DNA of 32,138 nt. Origin: Treponema sp. (lineage in GTDB: Bacteria > Spirochaetota > Spirochaetia > Treponematales > Treponemataceae). Made by a program: the position numbers and the translations under genes. The DNA is taken from assembly GCA_016293645.1 (NCBI GenBank), contig JAEDDW010000016.1, forward strand, positions 1 through 32,138. The letters run 5' to 3'. The notes under the pieces were generated by a model, which ran no database searches, had not been told where the DNA came from, and was given only the letters and a program-made list of their open reading frames with translations. Below, piece by piece: positions 7,233 to 14,728 of the stretch. Numbering within the stretch: the first letter of the stretch is position 1; the number at the start of each line of letters is the position of its first letter.

Positions 7233-8525
7233 TTAGATTACAGTACCGTCAGGAATTACTGCACCCTTGCGGATGACGATGATTCCTTCTGCGCTGTAGA
7301 AAAGACCGTGATCACCGTCATCATACTTCTTTCCGCTGACATTGATGCAGCAGTTGTTTCCGATGTGGGCATTTTTATCGATGATTGCACGTTCAATCTT
7401 GCATCCCTTACCGATTCCCATGTCAGGAATCTTCTTTTTCTTGTTTGCAGCCTTTTCTTCTTCTGTTTCGTAGAAGTCGGCACCCATCATTACAACGCCC
7501 TTAAGGTCGCAGTCTTCACGGATAATCGATCTAACACCGATAACAGATTTCTTGATGCTGCTGTCTGTAATGACACATCCTTCGCTTGCAAGAGTAGATG
7601 TAAGAGTTGCATTGTTGATCTTGCTTGGAGGAAGGTTGCTCATCTGTGTATAGACAGGTTTTGTTTCTTCGTACATGTTGAATGCAGGAACTGGGTTTGT
7701 AAGATCAAGTGTTGCTTCATAGAATGAACGGATAGTACCGATGTCTTCCCAGTAGTCATTGAAGATGTAGCTGTTGACCTGGTGATCCTTGATTGCCATT
7801 GGAATGATTTCCTTACCAAAGTCAGTCTTCTCGTTGTCAAGGAGCTTTTCCATTGTGTCTGCATTGAAGATGTATATACCCATTGAAGCAAGGTATTCAA
7901 GATCAGCAGGAAGGTCTCCGCGTGATTTTTCCGGAATCTTCCAGTGGTCGATGTTGAGGTCTGCGGCAGGTTTTTCCATGAATGCTGTGATTCTGTTTGT
8001 ATCATCTACCTGCATGATGCCGAATCCTGTAGCATCGCGGCGGTTTACGGCCTTTGCGGCGATGGTGATTTCTGCGCCACTTTCAATGTGTTCGTTCATG
8101 AATTCCTTGAGATCCATCTTGTAGAGCTGGTCTCCGGAAAGGATGATGTAATGTGTCGGTTTCTGAACACGGAAGTGACCGAAGTTCTTGCGTACTGCAT
8201 CTGCTGTTCCTTCGTACCATCCGGAATGTTCCAGAGTCTGTTCAGCTGCAAGAATTTCAACGAATCCGCCTGAGAAACGGTCGAAGTTGTAGGAATTATT
8301 GATGTGAAGGTGAAGCGAAGCAGAGTTGAACTGGGTCAAAAGATAGATCTTTTTATAACCCGAATTAATACAGTTCGAAATAGGAATATCAACGATTCTG
8401 TATTTTCCGCCAAACGGAACTGCTGGCTTTGAGCGTTCTTTTGTGAGAGGGTAAAGACGTGTTCCTTTTCCACCACCAAGGATGATTGCAAGAACCCTAG
8501 GTTCTTCTTTAGTTTTAGCTGCCAT
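7233..8525 (-). CDS. glgC: Glucose-1-phosphate adenylyltransferase (ADP-glucose pyrophosphorylase)
   Basis: Protein of 430 residues, the normal length. It makes ADP-glucose from glucose-1-phosphate and ATP, the committed and allosterically controlled step of glycogen synthesis. The nucleotidyltransferase motif LGGGKGTRLYPLT (16-28) is followed by RSKPAVPFGGKYRIVDIPIS, then WYEGTADAVRKN and a C-terminal part with hexapeptide-like left-handed helix repeats. The ribosome site GGAGGA lies well placed on the minus strand. The gene has its own promoter (8567-8594) and no other glycogen genes beside it, so glgA/glgB must be elsewhere. Codon usage looks typical of a highly expressed gene. Confidence 0.96.
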   Translation of the reverse strand: MAAKTKEEPRVLAIILGGGKGTRLYPLTKERSKPAVPFGGKYRIVDIPISNCINSGYKKIYLLTQFNSASLHLHINNSYNFDRFSGGFVEILAAEQTLEHSGWYEGTADAVRKNFGHFRVQKPTHYIILSGDQLYKMDLKEFMNEHIESGAEITIAAKAVNRRDATGFGIMQVDDTNRITAFMEKPAADLNIDHWKIPEKSRGDLPADLEYLASMGIYIFNADTMEKLLDNEKTDFGKEIIPMAIKDHQVNSYIFNDYWEDIGTIRSFYEATLDLTNPVPAFNMYEETKPVYTQMSNLPPSKINNATLTSTLASEGCVITDSSIKKSVIGVRSIIREDCDLKGVVMMGADFYETEEEKAANKKKKIPDMGIGKGCKIERAIIDKNAHIGNNCCINVSGKKYDDGDHGLFYSAEGIIVIRKGAVIPDGTVI

Positions 8526-8566
8526 ATTATTAAATTCCTCCGAAATCTATCAAAACTATTGAATTA

Positions 8567-8594
8567 ATTATAAATCAGTTTTTGCAAAAAGCAA
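8567..8594 (-). promoter_or_regulatory. Sigma-70 promoter of glgC
   Basis: Read on the minus strand: TTGCTT (8594-8589), 16-base spacer, TATAAT (8572-8567). This gives a leader of about 35 bases that contains the GGAGGA ribosome site. Confidence 0.65.
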
Positions 8595-8606
8595 CAAAAA
8601 TCTAGA

Positions 8607-10040
8607 TCAGCAGATCGGTTTTGCTGACTGCGAAAGAAGAGTCCTGAAGCTGTCTTCATGCATCGGTTTTGCATAGTAGAAACCCTGTGCGATGTCGCAG
8701 CCGATTCTTTTGAGCATTTCGCATTGAAGTTTCGTTTCGACGCCTTCCGCAACGGTCTTGATTTTCAGTTTTTTCGCCATGTCGATGACAGATGATATGA
8801 TTATGTTTTCTTTCTGGTTTTCAGGATTTACGGAAAGAAATTCCTTGTCAAGTTTTATGACGTCAGCCGGCATGTTCTTCAACAGATTCAGGGAAGAATA
8901 GCCGGAACCAAAATCATCCACGGAAACGGAAAATCCTGCTTTTTTGATTTCCTTCATGACTTTTATGAGGCGCTGCTGATTGTCAAACATTATGCTTTCC
9001 GTAAGTTCAACTTCAATTTTATTCTCACCGATGTCATATTTTGCGGCAATAGCCTTAAGTTCCCTTATGAGATTAGGATTGTAGAGATGATATCTGCTCA
9101 AATTGAATGAAATCGTAAGCGGGCATAGGGTCTTTGATTCTGCACTGTGGTTCCATTTGTCAAGAAAGTCGCAGACCTTGTTGAAAACAAACTTGTCGAT
9201 CTTTTCAATGAATCCATTGTCCTCAAACAGTGGCACGAATTTTCCAGGTTGTAGAAATCCCTTGCGCGGATTGTTCCATCTGATTAAGGCTTCTGCACCA
9301 ACTACCTTTTCATTTGTAAAGTCAAATTTAGGCTGGTAAAACACTTCAAACTCTTTGTTCTGATATGCATTTTCCATCGTGAGGGTTATCTCGCGGTTCC
9401 ACTCATGGGAGTCCTTCATTTCATTTGTATATTCGATTACTCTATGTGTTGCAAAATTGTTTTTCCTGAGCTTTTGGGCAAGGTTTACCTTATCGATCAT
9501 GGAATCAAGGGATTCCCGGGGATCTTCTATATAGTAAACACTTGTCGTAAAAGTGAAGTTGTAATGTTCCGGCAGAATGTCTTTCAGGGAATCCTTGAAA
9601 TTCGTCATTTCGTAGACACGTTCCTCTACATTCCAGAAGAATCCAGGGTTCCGTGTAAAATAGATGAAGTTGTCGGCAAAAAACCTCAATACGAATTCAT
9701 TTTTGCTGCAGTGTCTGTTGAAATGCTTTCCGACACGTTTGAGAAGTTCGTTGCCAGTTGAAATTCCATAGGTTTCATTGATGATCCCAAGATTGTCAAT
9801 GTTGAATGACAAAATCATGTATTGGTTTGGTACTGCGGAAGCCAGAACCTTTCTTACCCGTTTCCTGAAATGTGAATAGTTTGGAAGCCCTGTTATGCTG
9901 TCAAATTCAAGCTGGTAGTTTTTTCTTCTGAGAATAAAAAGAAGAAGTGCTACGACAAAGAGTATAAGTGTAAATACGATAACCTGTGTATAAAGTACGA
10001 CTGCATTGGCGGAGAAAAAAGTTTCTAACAGTTTATTCAT
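8607..10040 (-). CDS. Membrane EAL-domain c-di-GMP phosphodiesterase with degenerate GGDEF domain
   Basis: Protein of 477 residues. One membrane segment (13-37) anchors it with almost no periplasmic part. Residues 41-205 are a GGDEF-type domain (FDSITGLPNYSHF), but the active-site loop reads FADNF (121-125), so cyclase activity is unlikely. The EAL domain (225-470) keeps the residues expected for catalysis: EAL 250-252, Asn313, Glu345 in ELTES, Asp375-Asp376 in DDFGSG, Lys396, Glu432 in AEGVE and Gln452 in QGFYYAKP. It should therefore hydrolyse c-di-GMP to pGpG. It is divergent from the flagellar rod genes, suggesting a motility link. AGGA precedes ATG 10040 by about six bases. Confidence 0.93.
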   Translation of the reverse strand: MNKLLETFFSANAVVLYTQVIVFTLILFVVALLLFILRRKNYQLEFDSITGLPNYSHFRKRVRKVLASAVPNQYMILSFNIDNLGIINETYGISTGNELLKRVGKHFNRHCSKNEFVLRFFADNFIYFTRNPGFFWNVEERVYEMTNFKDSLKDILPEHYNFTFTTSVYYIEDPRESLDSMIDKVNLAQKLRKNNFATHRVIEYTNEMKDSHEWNREITLTMENAYQNKEFEVFYQPKFDFTNEKVVGAEALIRWNNPRKGFLQPGKFVPLFEDNGFIEKIDKFVFNKVCDFLDKWNHSAESKTLCPLTISFNLSRYHLYNPNLIRELKAIAAKYDIGENKIEVELTESIMFDNQQRLIKVMKEIKKAGFSVSVDDFGSGYSSLNLLKNMPADVIKLDKEFLSVNPENQKENIIISSVIDMAKKLKIKTVAEGVETKLQCEMLKRIGCDIAQGFYYAKPMHEDSFRTLLSQSAKPIC

Positions 10041-10077
10041 TTAACATCCTATTTTAATTGATTCCACCCAAGAATCT

Positions 10078-10107
10078 AGTATAGAACCGTTTGCGCAGAA
10101 TTGTAAA
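10078..10107 (-). promoter_or_regulatory. Sigma-70 promoter of the EAL gene
   Basis: On the minus strand: TTTACA (10107-10102), 18-base spacer, TATACT (10083-10078). Transcription would start about 30 bases upstream of ATG 10040, leaving room for the AGGA ribosome site. Confidence 0.6.
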
Positions 10108-10161
10108 GAATTATTTTGACAGTAATATTAAAAATATGATACGGACTGATTTTGAATTAAT

Positions 10162-10213
10162 TTAAGTTTATTTTAAGAAAATTTCAAAATATACTTAAGC
10201 TTATTTTAAGAAA
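10162..10213. promoter_or_regulatory. Helically phased TTAAG direct-repeat boxes
   Basis: A 19-base sequence at 10162-10180 recurs at 10195-10213 with 18 of 19 bases identical. Each copy contains two TTAAG boxes 11 bases apart (10162 and 10173; 10195 and 10206), and the copies are 33 bases apart, so all four boxes share one face of the helix. Such 11-base direct repeats are typical of OmpR/PhoB-family binding sites. They lie between the EAL promoter and the sigma-28 promoter of flgF and could control either. Confidence 0.5.
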
Positions 10214-10279
10214 GTATGGGCAAATTTGAAAAATTCCTACTATATATATACGAATTTTACGAATTTATGTAAATTTGAC

Positions 10280-10306
10280 TAAACCGATAACTTTCGTGGC
10301 CGATAT
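10280..10306 (+). promoter_or_regulatory. Sigma-28 (FliA) flagellar promoter of flgF-flgG
   Basis: TAAA (10280-10283), exactly 15 bases, then GCCGATAT (10299-10306), an almost perfect match to the bacterial sigma-28 consensus TAAA-N15-GCCGATAA. Transcription should start near 10313-10316, so AGAGG (10314-10318) would be at the very 5' end of the mRNA. Confidence 0.85.
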
Positions 10307-10326
10307 TAATAATAGAGGTATGGTAT

Positions 10327-11127
10327 ATGATTAGAGGTTGGTACATTGGAGCAAGCGGAATGAATGCTCAGCAGAACAGGCTGGACACAATTTCCAACAA
10401 CCTTGCTAACGTTGATACTACAGGATTCAAGAAAGAAATTCCTGTAAGTAAAGAATTCAGCGAGCTTCTTCTCAGAAGGACTCAGGCAGACGGAATCTAC
10501 AAGACTGGCTTTGGTTCCTGCGATGTTGCACCAGTAATCGGCAGCATCGGTGTTGGTGTTGAGACCAATGAACTTTACACAGATTTTCAGCAGGGGTCTT
10601 TCAAAAACACAGACACAAAAACGGACATGGCTTTGAGCGGTGAAGGTTTTTTTGCAGTTGAAACTCCAAACGGAGAACGCTACACACGCAATGGTAACTT
10701 CCACCTTGGCAAGGAAGGAATTCTCCTTACAAAGGAAGGATATCCTGTACTTGGTGAAAACGGTCCGATCCATGTAGAAGATGACAGATTCTATGTAAAC
10801 CAGGACGGAATGATTTACAACAAAGAAGATAATGTCCTTGTTGACAGAATCAAGGTCGTTCGTTTTGAAAATGAACGCTTTCTGAAGAAGCAGGGATCTT
10901 CCCTATGGAATACAAATGACATTGCCGGTCAGCCACATATTGCTGAAGGCGATGAAAGACCAAGATTCCTTCAGGGCTATACAGAGACAAGCAACGTGAA
11001 TGTTGTGAATGAAATGGTTCAGATGATTGAAGTCAACCGTGCATATGAAGCCAACCAGAAATCTGTCCAGACACAGGACAGTATGATGGATACGCTTTGG
11101 TCTAAGGTTGTGACTGTAAACCGTTAA
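10327..11127 (+). CDS. flgF: Flagellar basal-body rod protein, FlgF-type
   Basis: Protein of 266 residues. The N terminus (MIRGWYIGASGMNAQQNRLD, then ISNNLANVDTTGFKK) and C terminus (VVNEMVQMIEVNRAYEANQK) are the coiled-coil-forming ends shared by axial rod and hook proteins; FlgE/F/G family residues run throughout. No signal peptide is expected because these proteins leave through the flagellar export apparatus. I call it FlgF because it directly precedes FlgG; treponemal annotations sometimes name both genes flgG. AGAGG lies eight bases before ATG 10327; an ATG at 10320 is out of frame. Expressed from the sigma-28 promoter at 10280-10306. Confidence 0.88.
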   Translation: MIRGWYIGASGMNAQQNRLDTISNNLANVDTTGFKKEIPVSKEFSELLLRRTQADGIYKTGFGSCDVAPVIGSIGVGVETNELYTDFQQGSFKNTDTKTDMALSGEGFFAVETPNGERYTRNGNFHLGKEGILLTKEGYPVLGENGPIHVEDDRFYVNQDGMIYNKEDNVLVDRIKVVRFENERFLKKQGSSLWNTNDIAGQPHIAEGDERPRFLQGYTETSNVNVVNEMVQMIEVNRAYEANQKSVQTQDSMMDTLWSKVVTVNR

Positions 11128-11162
11128 TTGACAGGCTGGAAATCTAATTCAAGGGGATAAAA

Positions 11163-11957
11163 ATGGTAAGAAGTTTATGGAATGCTGCAACTGGAATGAA
11201 CGGTCAGCAGATGAATATTGATACAATTTCCAACAATCTTTCAAACGTAAACACAACAGGCTTCAAACAGCATCGTGCTGAATTTGAAGATCTTGTGTAT
11301 CAAAATGTAAAACTTGCAGGAACTCCAGCAACTGAAGATACTGTGACTCCTGTAGGACATCAGATGGGCAGCGGTGTAAAGGTGGGAGCAACGCAGCGTA
11401 TCATGAGTCAGGGTTCACTCCAGGCAACCGGTGTTGATACTGATGTTGCTATTGTTGGTGACGGTTTTTTCCGTGTTCAGCAGTATGACGGATCATGGGC
11501 ATATACTCGTGATGGTTCTTTCAAGGTTGATTCTACAGGTCAGCTTGTTAATGCAAATGGACTTCGTGTTCAGCCTGAGATCATCATGCCGGAAGGATTC
11601 CAGCTTGAGACTCTCAGCATTTCTGATACTGGACGTGTGAACGTAAAGGTAAACGGTCAGCTTGATCCGATTGAAATCGGTCAGATTGAACTTTATAGAT
11701 TTCCAAATGCTGTTGGCCTTGAGAATACTGGAGACAATCTTTACAAGGTTACAAATGCTTCTGGGGATCCAATTGCTGCCCGTCCTGGTCAGGATGGAAT
11801 GGGTATCGTAAAGCACAAGTTCCTTGAAATGAGCAATGTTTCAATTGTAAATGAAATGGTTCAGATGATTGTTGCCCAGAGAGCATATGAGTTCAACTCA
11901 AAGGCCATTCAGACAAGCGACAATATGCTTCAGACTGCAGCAGGTCTCAAGCGTTAA
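11163..11957 (+). CDS. flgG: Flagellar distal rod protein FlgG
   Basis: Protein of 264 residues, close to the usual 260. The start MVRSLWNAATGMNGQQMNID with ISNNLSNVNTTGFKQHRAEF and the end EFNSKAIQTSDNMLQTAAGL are diagnostic of FlgG, including the FEDL region that follows. It builds the distal rod of the flagellum, which in spirochaetes lies in the periplasm. AAGGGG (11151-11156) is six bases from ATG 11163. It follows flgF after 35 bases in the same operon and is followed by the inverted-repeat element at 12006-12126, which probably ends the transcript. Confidence 0.95.
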   Translation: MVRSLWNAATGMNGQQMNIDTISNNLSNVNTTGFKQHRAEFEDLVYQNVKLAGTPATEDTVTPVGHQMGSGVKVGATQRIMSQGSLQATGVDTDVAIVGDGFFRVQQYDGSWAYTRDGSFKVDSTGQLVNANGLRVQPEIIMPEGFQLETLSISDTGRVNVKVNGQLDPIEIGQIELYRFPNAVGLENTGDNLYKVTNASGDPIAARPGQDGMGIVKHKFLEMSNVSIVNEMVQMIVAQRAYEFNSKAIQTSDNMLQTAAGLKR

Positions 11958-12005
11958 AGCATAGTGATATAAAAAAGTAATAGATACATACCTCAAAACC
12001 AAGAA

Positions 12006-12126
12006 GGGGCTGTCTTAAAAGTATTTCAGGGTGGTTGAGCGTAGTCGAAACCACCATGGCTGGTGTTATTGGACATTTCGACATGCGGCGCAATGATCCT
12101 GGCATAAATACTTATTGGAGGGCCCC
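12006..12126 (+). repeat. Inverted-repeat (MITE/REP-like) element, copy A
   Basis: The 121-base element has imperfect terminal inverted repeats: GGGGCTGTCTTAAAAGTAT at the left (12006-12024) against ATACTTATTGGAGGGCCCC at the right (12108-12126), then a T run. Inside, GGTGGTT (12030-12036) and AACCACC (12049-12055) form a REP-like hairpin. The whole sequence aligns base for base with the reverse complement of 27088-27234 except for a 26-base central difference and scattered substitutions. It has no coding capacity. It probably folds into a long hairpin that terminates flgF-flgG transcripts. Confidence 0.8.
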
Positions 12127-12184
12127 TTTTTGTTTGTCGTTCTGATCATTGTATCAGGGGAAAGAAAAAAAAATCATTTTATCG

Positions 12185-12190
12185 TATAAT
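12185..12190 (+). promoter_or_regulatory. -10 box of hrpB, nine bases before the start codon
   Basis: A perfect TATAAT (12185-12190) lies nine bases before ATG 12200. I see no good -35 box at 16-18 bases (AAGAAA at the 17-base position). If used, the mRNA has at most about three leader bases. Confidence 0.45.
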
Positions 12191-12199
12191 TCTGTCACA

Positions 12200-14542
12200 A
12201 TGAAATATGATGAATCAAGGCTGAGACAGTTTCCTGTATTCAGCCATATGGATGATATATGCGATGCATTGAAAGGGTCACAGGGACGTTGTCTTGTAAT
12301 GACTGCGGAAACCGGTGCCGGAAAATCTACTGTCTTTCCAATTGGACTTCTTGATAATTTTGATGGACACATCGTCATGACCGAACCAAGACGACTTGGT
12401 GTTCTTGGTACAGCAAACAGGATGTCAGATCTTCTTGATGAGCAATGTGGTGATACCTGCGGTTACAGGATCCATCTTGAAAGCAGGATGTCAGAGAAAA
12501 CACGCCTTGAAGTTGTGACGGAAGCCGTTCTTGTACGAATGCTTCAGGATGATATGGCGCTGGAAAAATACAATGTGGTTGTACTTGATGAGTTTCATGA
12601 GCGTTCTGTTTCCCTTGATCTGATTTCAATTTTCCTCAAGGAAGCTCTGGAGCTGAGGGATGACCTTTTCGTGGTTGTGATGAGCGCTACCATCAATGCA
12701 AGAAGAATTGCCTCTTATTTCAATGACGCACCGGTTGTAGAAATTCCTGGACGGACTTTTCCTGTTGAAATCGAATATAAACCCAATGTTGGGATAGAGT
12801 CAGCAGTCATCGATGCCTTCAGCTCAGTTGATGATGGAAATATCCTTGTTTTCCTGCCTGGAATTTACGAAATCAGAAAATGCGTCGAAAAGCTTCGCGC
12901 TCATTTTGGTGAGGATGACGCTGTTGAAATTCTGATTCTTCATTCAAGCATATCCATCGAAGAACAAAAGAATGTATTAAGCCCAGTTTCATCTGGAATA
13001 CGCAGGATAATTGTTTCTTCCGCCATTGCTGAAACTTCCTTGACGGTGCCAGGTGTCACCTGTGTAATAGATAGTGGTCTTTGCCGCATGAACATTTTCA
13101 ATCCGACTGCTGGAATGGAAAAACTTGTGACTGCAAATGAAAGTGATTTTTCAGCGGACCAGAGAGCTGGACGTGCAGGACGTATTCAAAAAGGAAAATG
13201 CATCCGTCTATGGAGCCGGAACGATGTCAGACAAAAAGAGATTCTTCCGGAAATTCTTAGGACGGAACTTTCAACTCTTGTTCTTGAATGTGCAGAACGA
13301 GGAATGACAGATGTTGATAAACTAGATTTTCTGGACAAGCCTTCAAAGGCCTTCTGGAATGAAAGTGTTTTTCTTCTTGAAAAAACTTCCATGATAAAAG
13401 ATGGCAGGATTACGAAAAAAGGCAGAAGTGCCTTGAAACTTGGAATGGACATCAGACTTGCAGGTGTTGTTCTTGCTGCAAAGGGAAATCCTGAGCTCAT
13501 GGAATATGCAAGGCAGCTGTTTAATGAATATGGGAACTATAGCAACGTTTCCGATTCCATGAAAAAAAAGGCATGGGATGATGTTCTGCATCGTCTTGAA
13601 AAAATGTCCTATGAGGGCCAGAAAGAAATTTCAGATGGTAGTATGCTTTTGCTTGAGGGGTTTGCAGACAGACTTGCCATGCGGCTGTCCGCGCCGGGAG
13701 ATAAAAATGCCGAGTATCAGTTTGTCAGCGGCAGAAAAGCTTATCTTCATGACGGGGTTAAAACCAATGGAAAGTGGATTGTTGCTCTTGAGGCTGATGC
13801 CGGTACAAATTGTGCCTTGATCTACAGGGCAGAGGAAACAGGCGGAACTGAATTTGACTCCTGGCTTGAGGCCAATTCAACAGTAAAAACAGAAAGCTTT
13901 TTCAAGGACGGGAAGTTATGCAAAGAAGAACAGAAAATCCTTGGTCGAATTGTCCTTTCCTCACGAAAAATGACACCAGATGCTGAAGACCTTTTGCCTG
14001 CCTGGAAAAATGAAGTGTCAAGAAAAGGTCTTGATGTTCTGCCGATGGATGACAATTGCAGAAAATTCCTTCTTAGGGTTGAATATTACAGACAGCAGAA
14101 AAATCTTGAAGGCACAATATATGATCTGTTGAGTGAAAAACTTGAGGAATGGCTTGGTCCATTTCTGAATGGTGTAAAGAGACTTGATGCAAAGACCGTC
14201 TATGACGGCCTGTTCTGGTTTTTTGAAGGATCTGAAATCGACAGGGAAGTTCCTGCGGTTCTTGAGTTTCCAAACGGAAGAAAATTCAAAGTCGTCTATG
14301 AGAAAAACGAAAAGATCAGGCCTGTAGTAGAGGTAATAATTCAGCGGGTTTTTGGATGTTTTACTACACCGACGGTCATGGGGAAAAAGGTGCTTCTGAA
14401 ACTATTGTCCCCAGCTTCCCGACCTTTGCAGATTACGGACGATCTTGAAAATTTCTGGACGACAAGCTGGCCTGAGATCTGCAGGGAAATGAAGGGTCGA
14501 TATCCTAAGCACAACTGGGACTATAGGGTAGTTGAAAATTGA
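12200..14542 (+). CDS. hrpB: ATP-dependent DEAH-box helicase HrpB
   Basis: Protein of 780 residues from ATG 12200. An in-frame TTG at 12149 exists but has no ribosome site. Helicase motifs (ATG 12200 numbering): Walker A TAETGAGKST (35-44), DEFH (130-133), the SAT motif in VVMSATINARR, SSAIAETSLTVPGV and motif VI DQRAGRAGR. The C terminus carries the HrpB-specific end (LLSPASRPLQITDDLENFW and MKGRYPKHNW), which separates it from HrpA. The family are DExH RNA helicases; HrpB's biological role is poorly known. It stands alone between the repeat element and the convergent thrC. Confidence 0.94.
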   Translation: MKYDESRLRQFPVFSHMDDICDALKGSQGRCLVMTAETGAGKSTVFPIGLLDNFDGHIVMTEPRRLGVLGTANRMSDLLDEQCGDTCGYRIHLESRMSEKTRLEVVTEAVLVRMLQDDMALEKYNVVVLDEFHERSVSLDLISIFLKEALELRDDLFVVVMSATINARRIASYFNDAPVVEIPGRTFPVEIEYKPNVGIESAVIDAFSSVDDGNILVFLPGIYEIRKCVEKLRAHFGEDDAVEILILHSSISIEEQKNVLSPVSSGIRRIIVSSAIAETSLTVPGVTCVIDSGLCRMNIFNPTAGMEKLVTANESDFSADQRAGRAGRIQKGKCIRLWSRNDVRQKEILPEILRTELSTLVLECAERGMTDVDKLDFLDKPSKAFWNESVFLLEKTSMIKDGRITKKGRSALKLGMDIRLAGVVLAAKGNPELMEYARQLFNEYGNYSNVSDSMKKKAWDDVLHRLEKMSYEGQKEISDGSMLLLEGFADRLAMRLSAPGDKNAEYQFVSGRKAYLHDGVKTNGKWIVALEADAGTNCALIYRAEETGGTEFDSWLEANSTVKTESFFKDGKLCKEEQKILGRIVLSSRKMTPDAEDLLPAWKNEVSRKGLDVLPMDDNCRKFLLRVEYYRQQKNLEGTIYDLLSEKLEEWLGPFLNGVKRLDAKTVYDGLFWFFEGSEIDREVPAVLEFPNGRKFKVVYEKNEKIRPVVEVIIQRVFGCFTTPTVMGKKVLLKLLSPASRPLQITDDLENFWTTSWPEICREMKGRYPKHNWDYRVVEN

Positions 14543-14614
14543 AAGATGAAAGTTGAATTTCAACTAAAAATTTAATAGATGAATCAAATGTAAAATCAAG
14601 AGGGAAGGTTGAGG

Positions 14615-14696
14615 ATGGCTAAAACATACAAAGCCCGGAAAGATAGTTTCCTTGCCGGGCTTTGAATGTAGCGACGATATCTAGCGGTTTAGCCAT
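14615..14696. terminator. Long nested hairpin between convergent hrpB and thrC
   Basis: An outer pair ATGGCTAAA (14615-14623) / TTTAGCCAT (14688-14696) encloses CAAAGCCCGG (14629-14638) / CCGGGCTTTG (14655-14664), with a further GGAAA/TTTCC in the loop and a possible ACAT/ATGT between the two stems. The 18 bases after ATGT are unpaired on one side only. T runs are short (TTT on the plus strand, TTTT on the minus), so termination is probable but not textbook. No open frame fits here. The rest of 14543-14728 is AT-rich and shows nothing else. Confidence 0.55.
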
Positions 14697-14728
14697 TCTC
14701 AGACCTGACCGGTAGATTTTATATTTTG

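Noticed and set aside
12006..12126. Insertion sequence remnant encoding a transposase
   Set aside because: The element is too short and has no open frame; only terminal repeats and hairpins are present, so I list it as a repeat.
12149..12199. TTG start giving hrpB 17 extra residues
   Set aside because: No ribosome site, and the extra codons overlap the likely -10 box; ATG 12200 fits the promoter better.
14600..14625. GGTTGAGGATGG as a third, decayed copy of the REP-like palindrome
   Set aside because: Only the GGTTGAG core matches and the flanks do not align with copies A or B.
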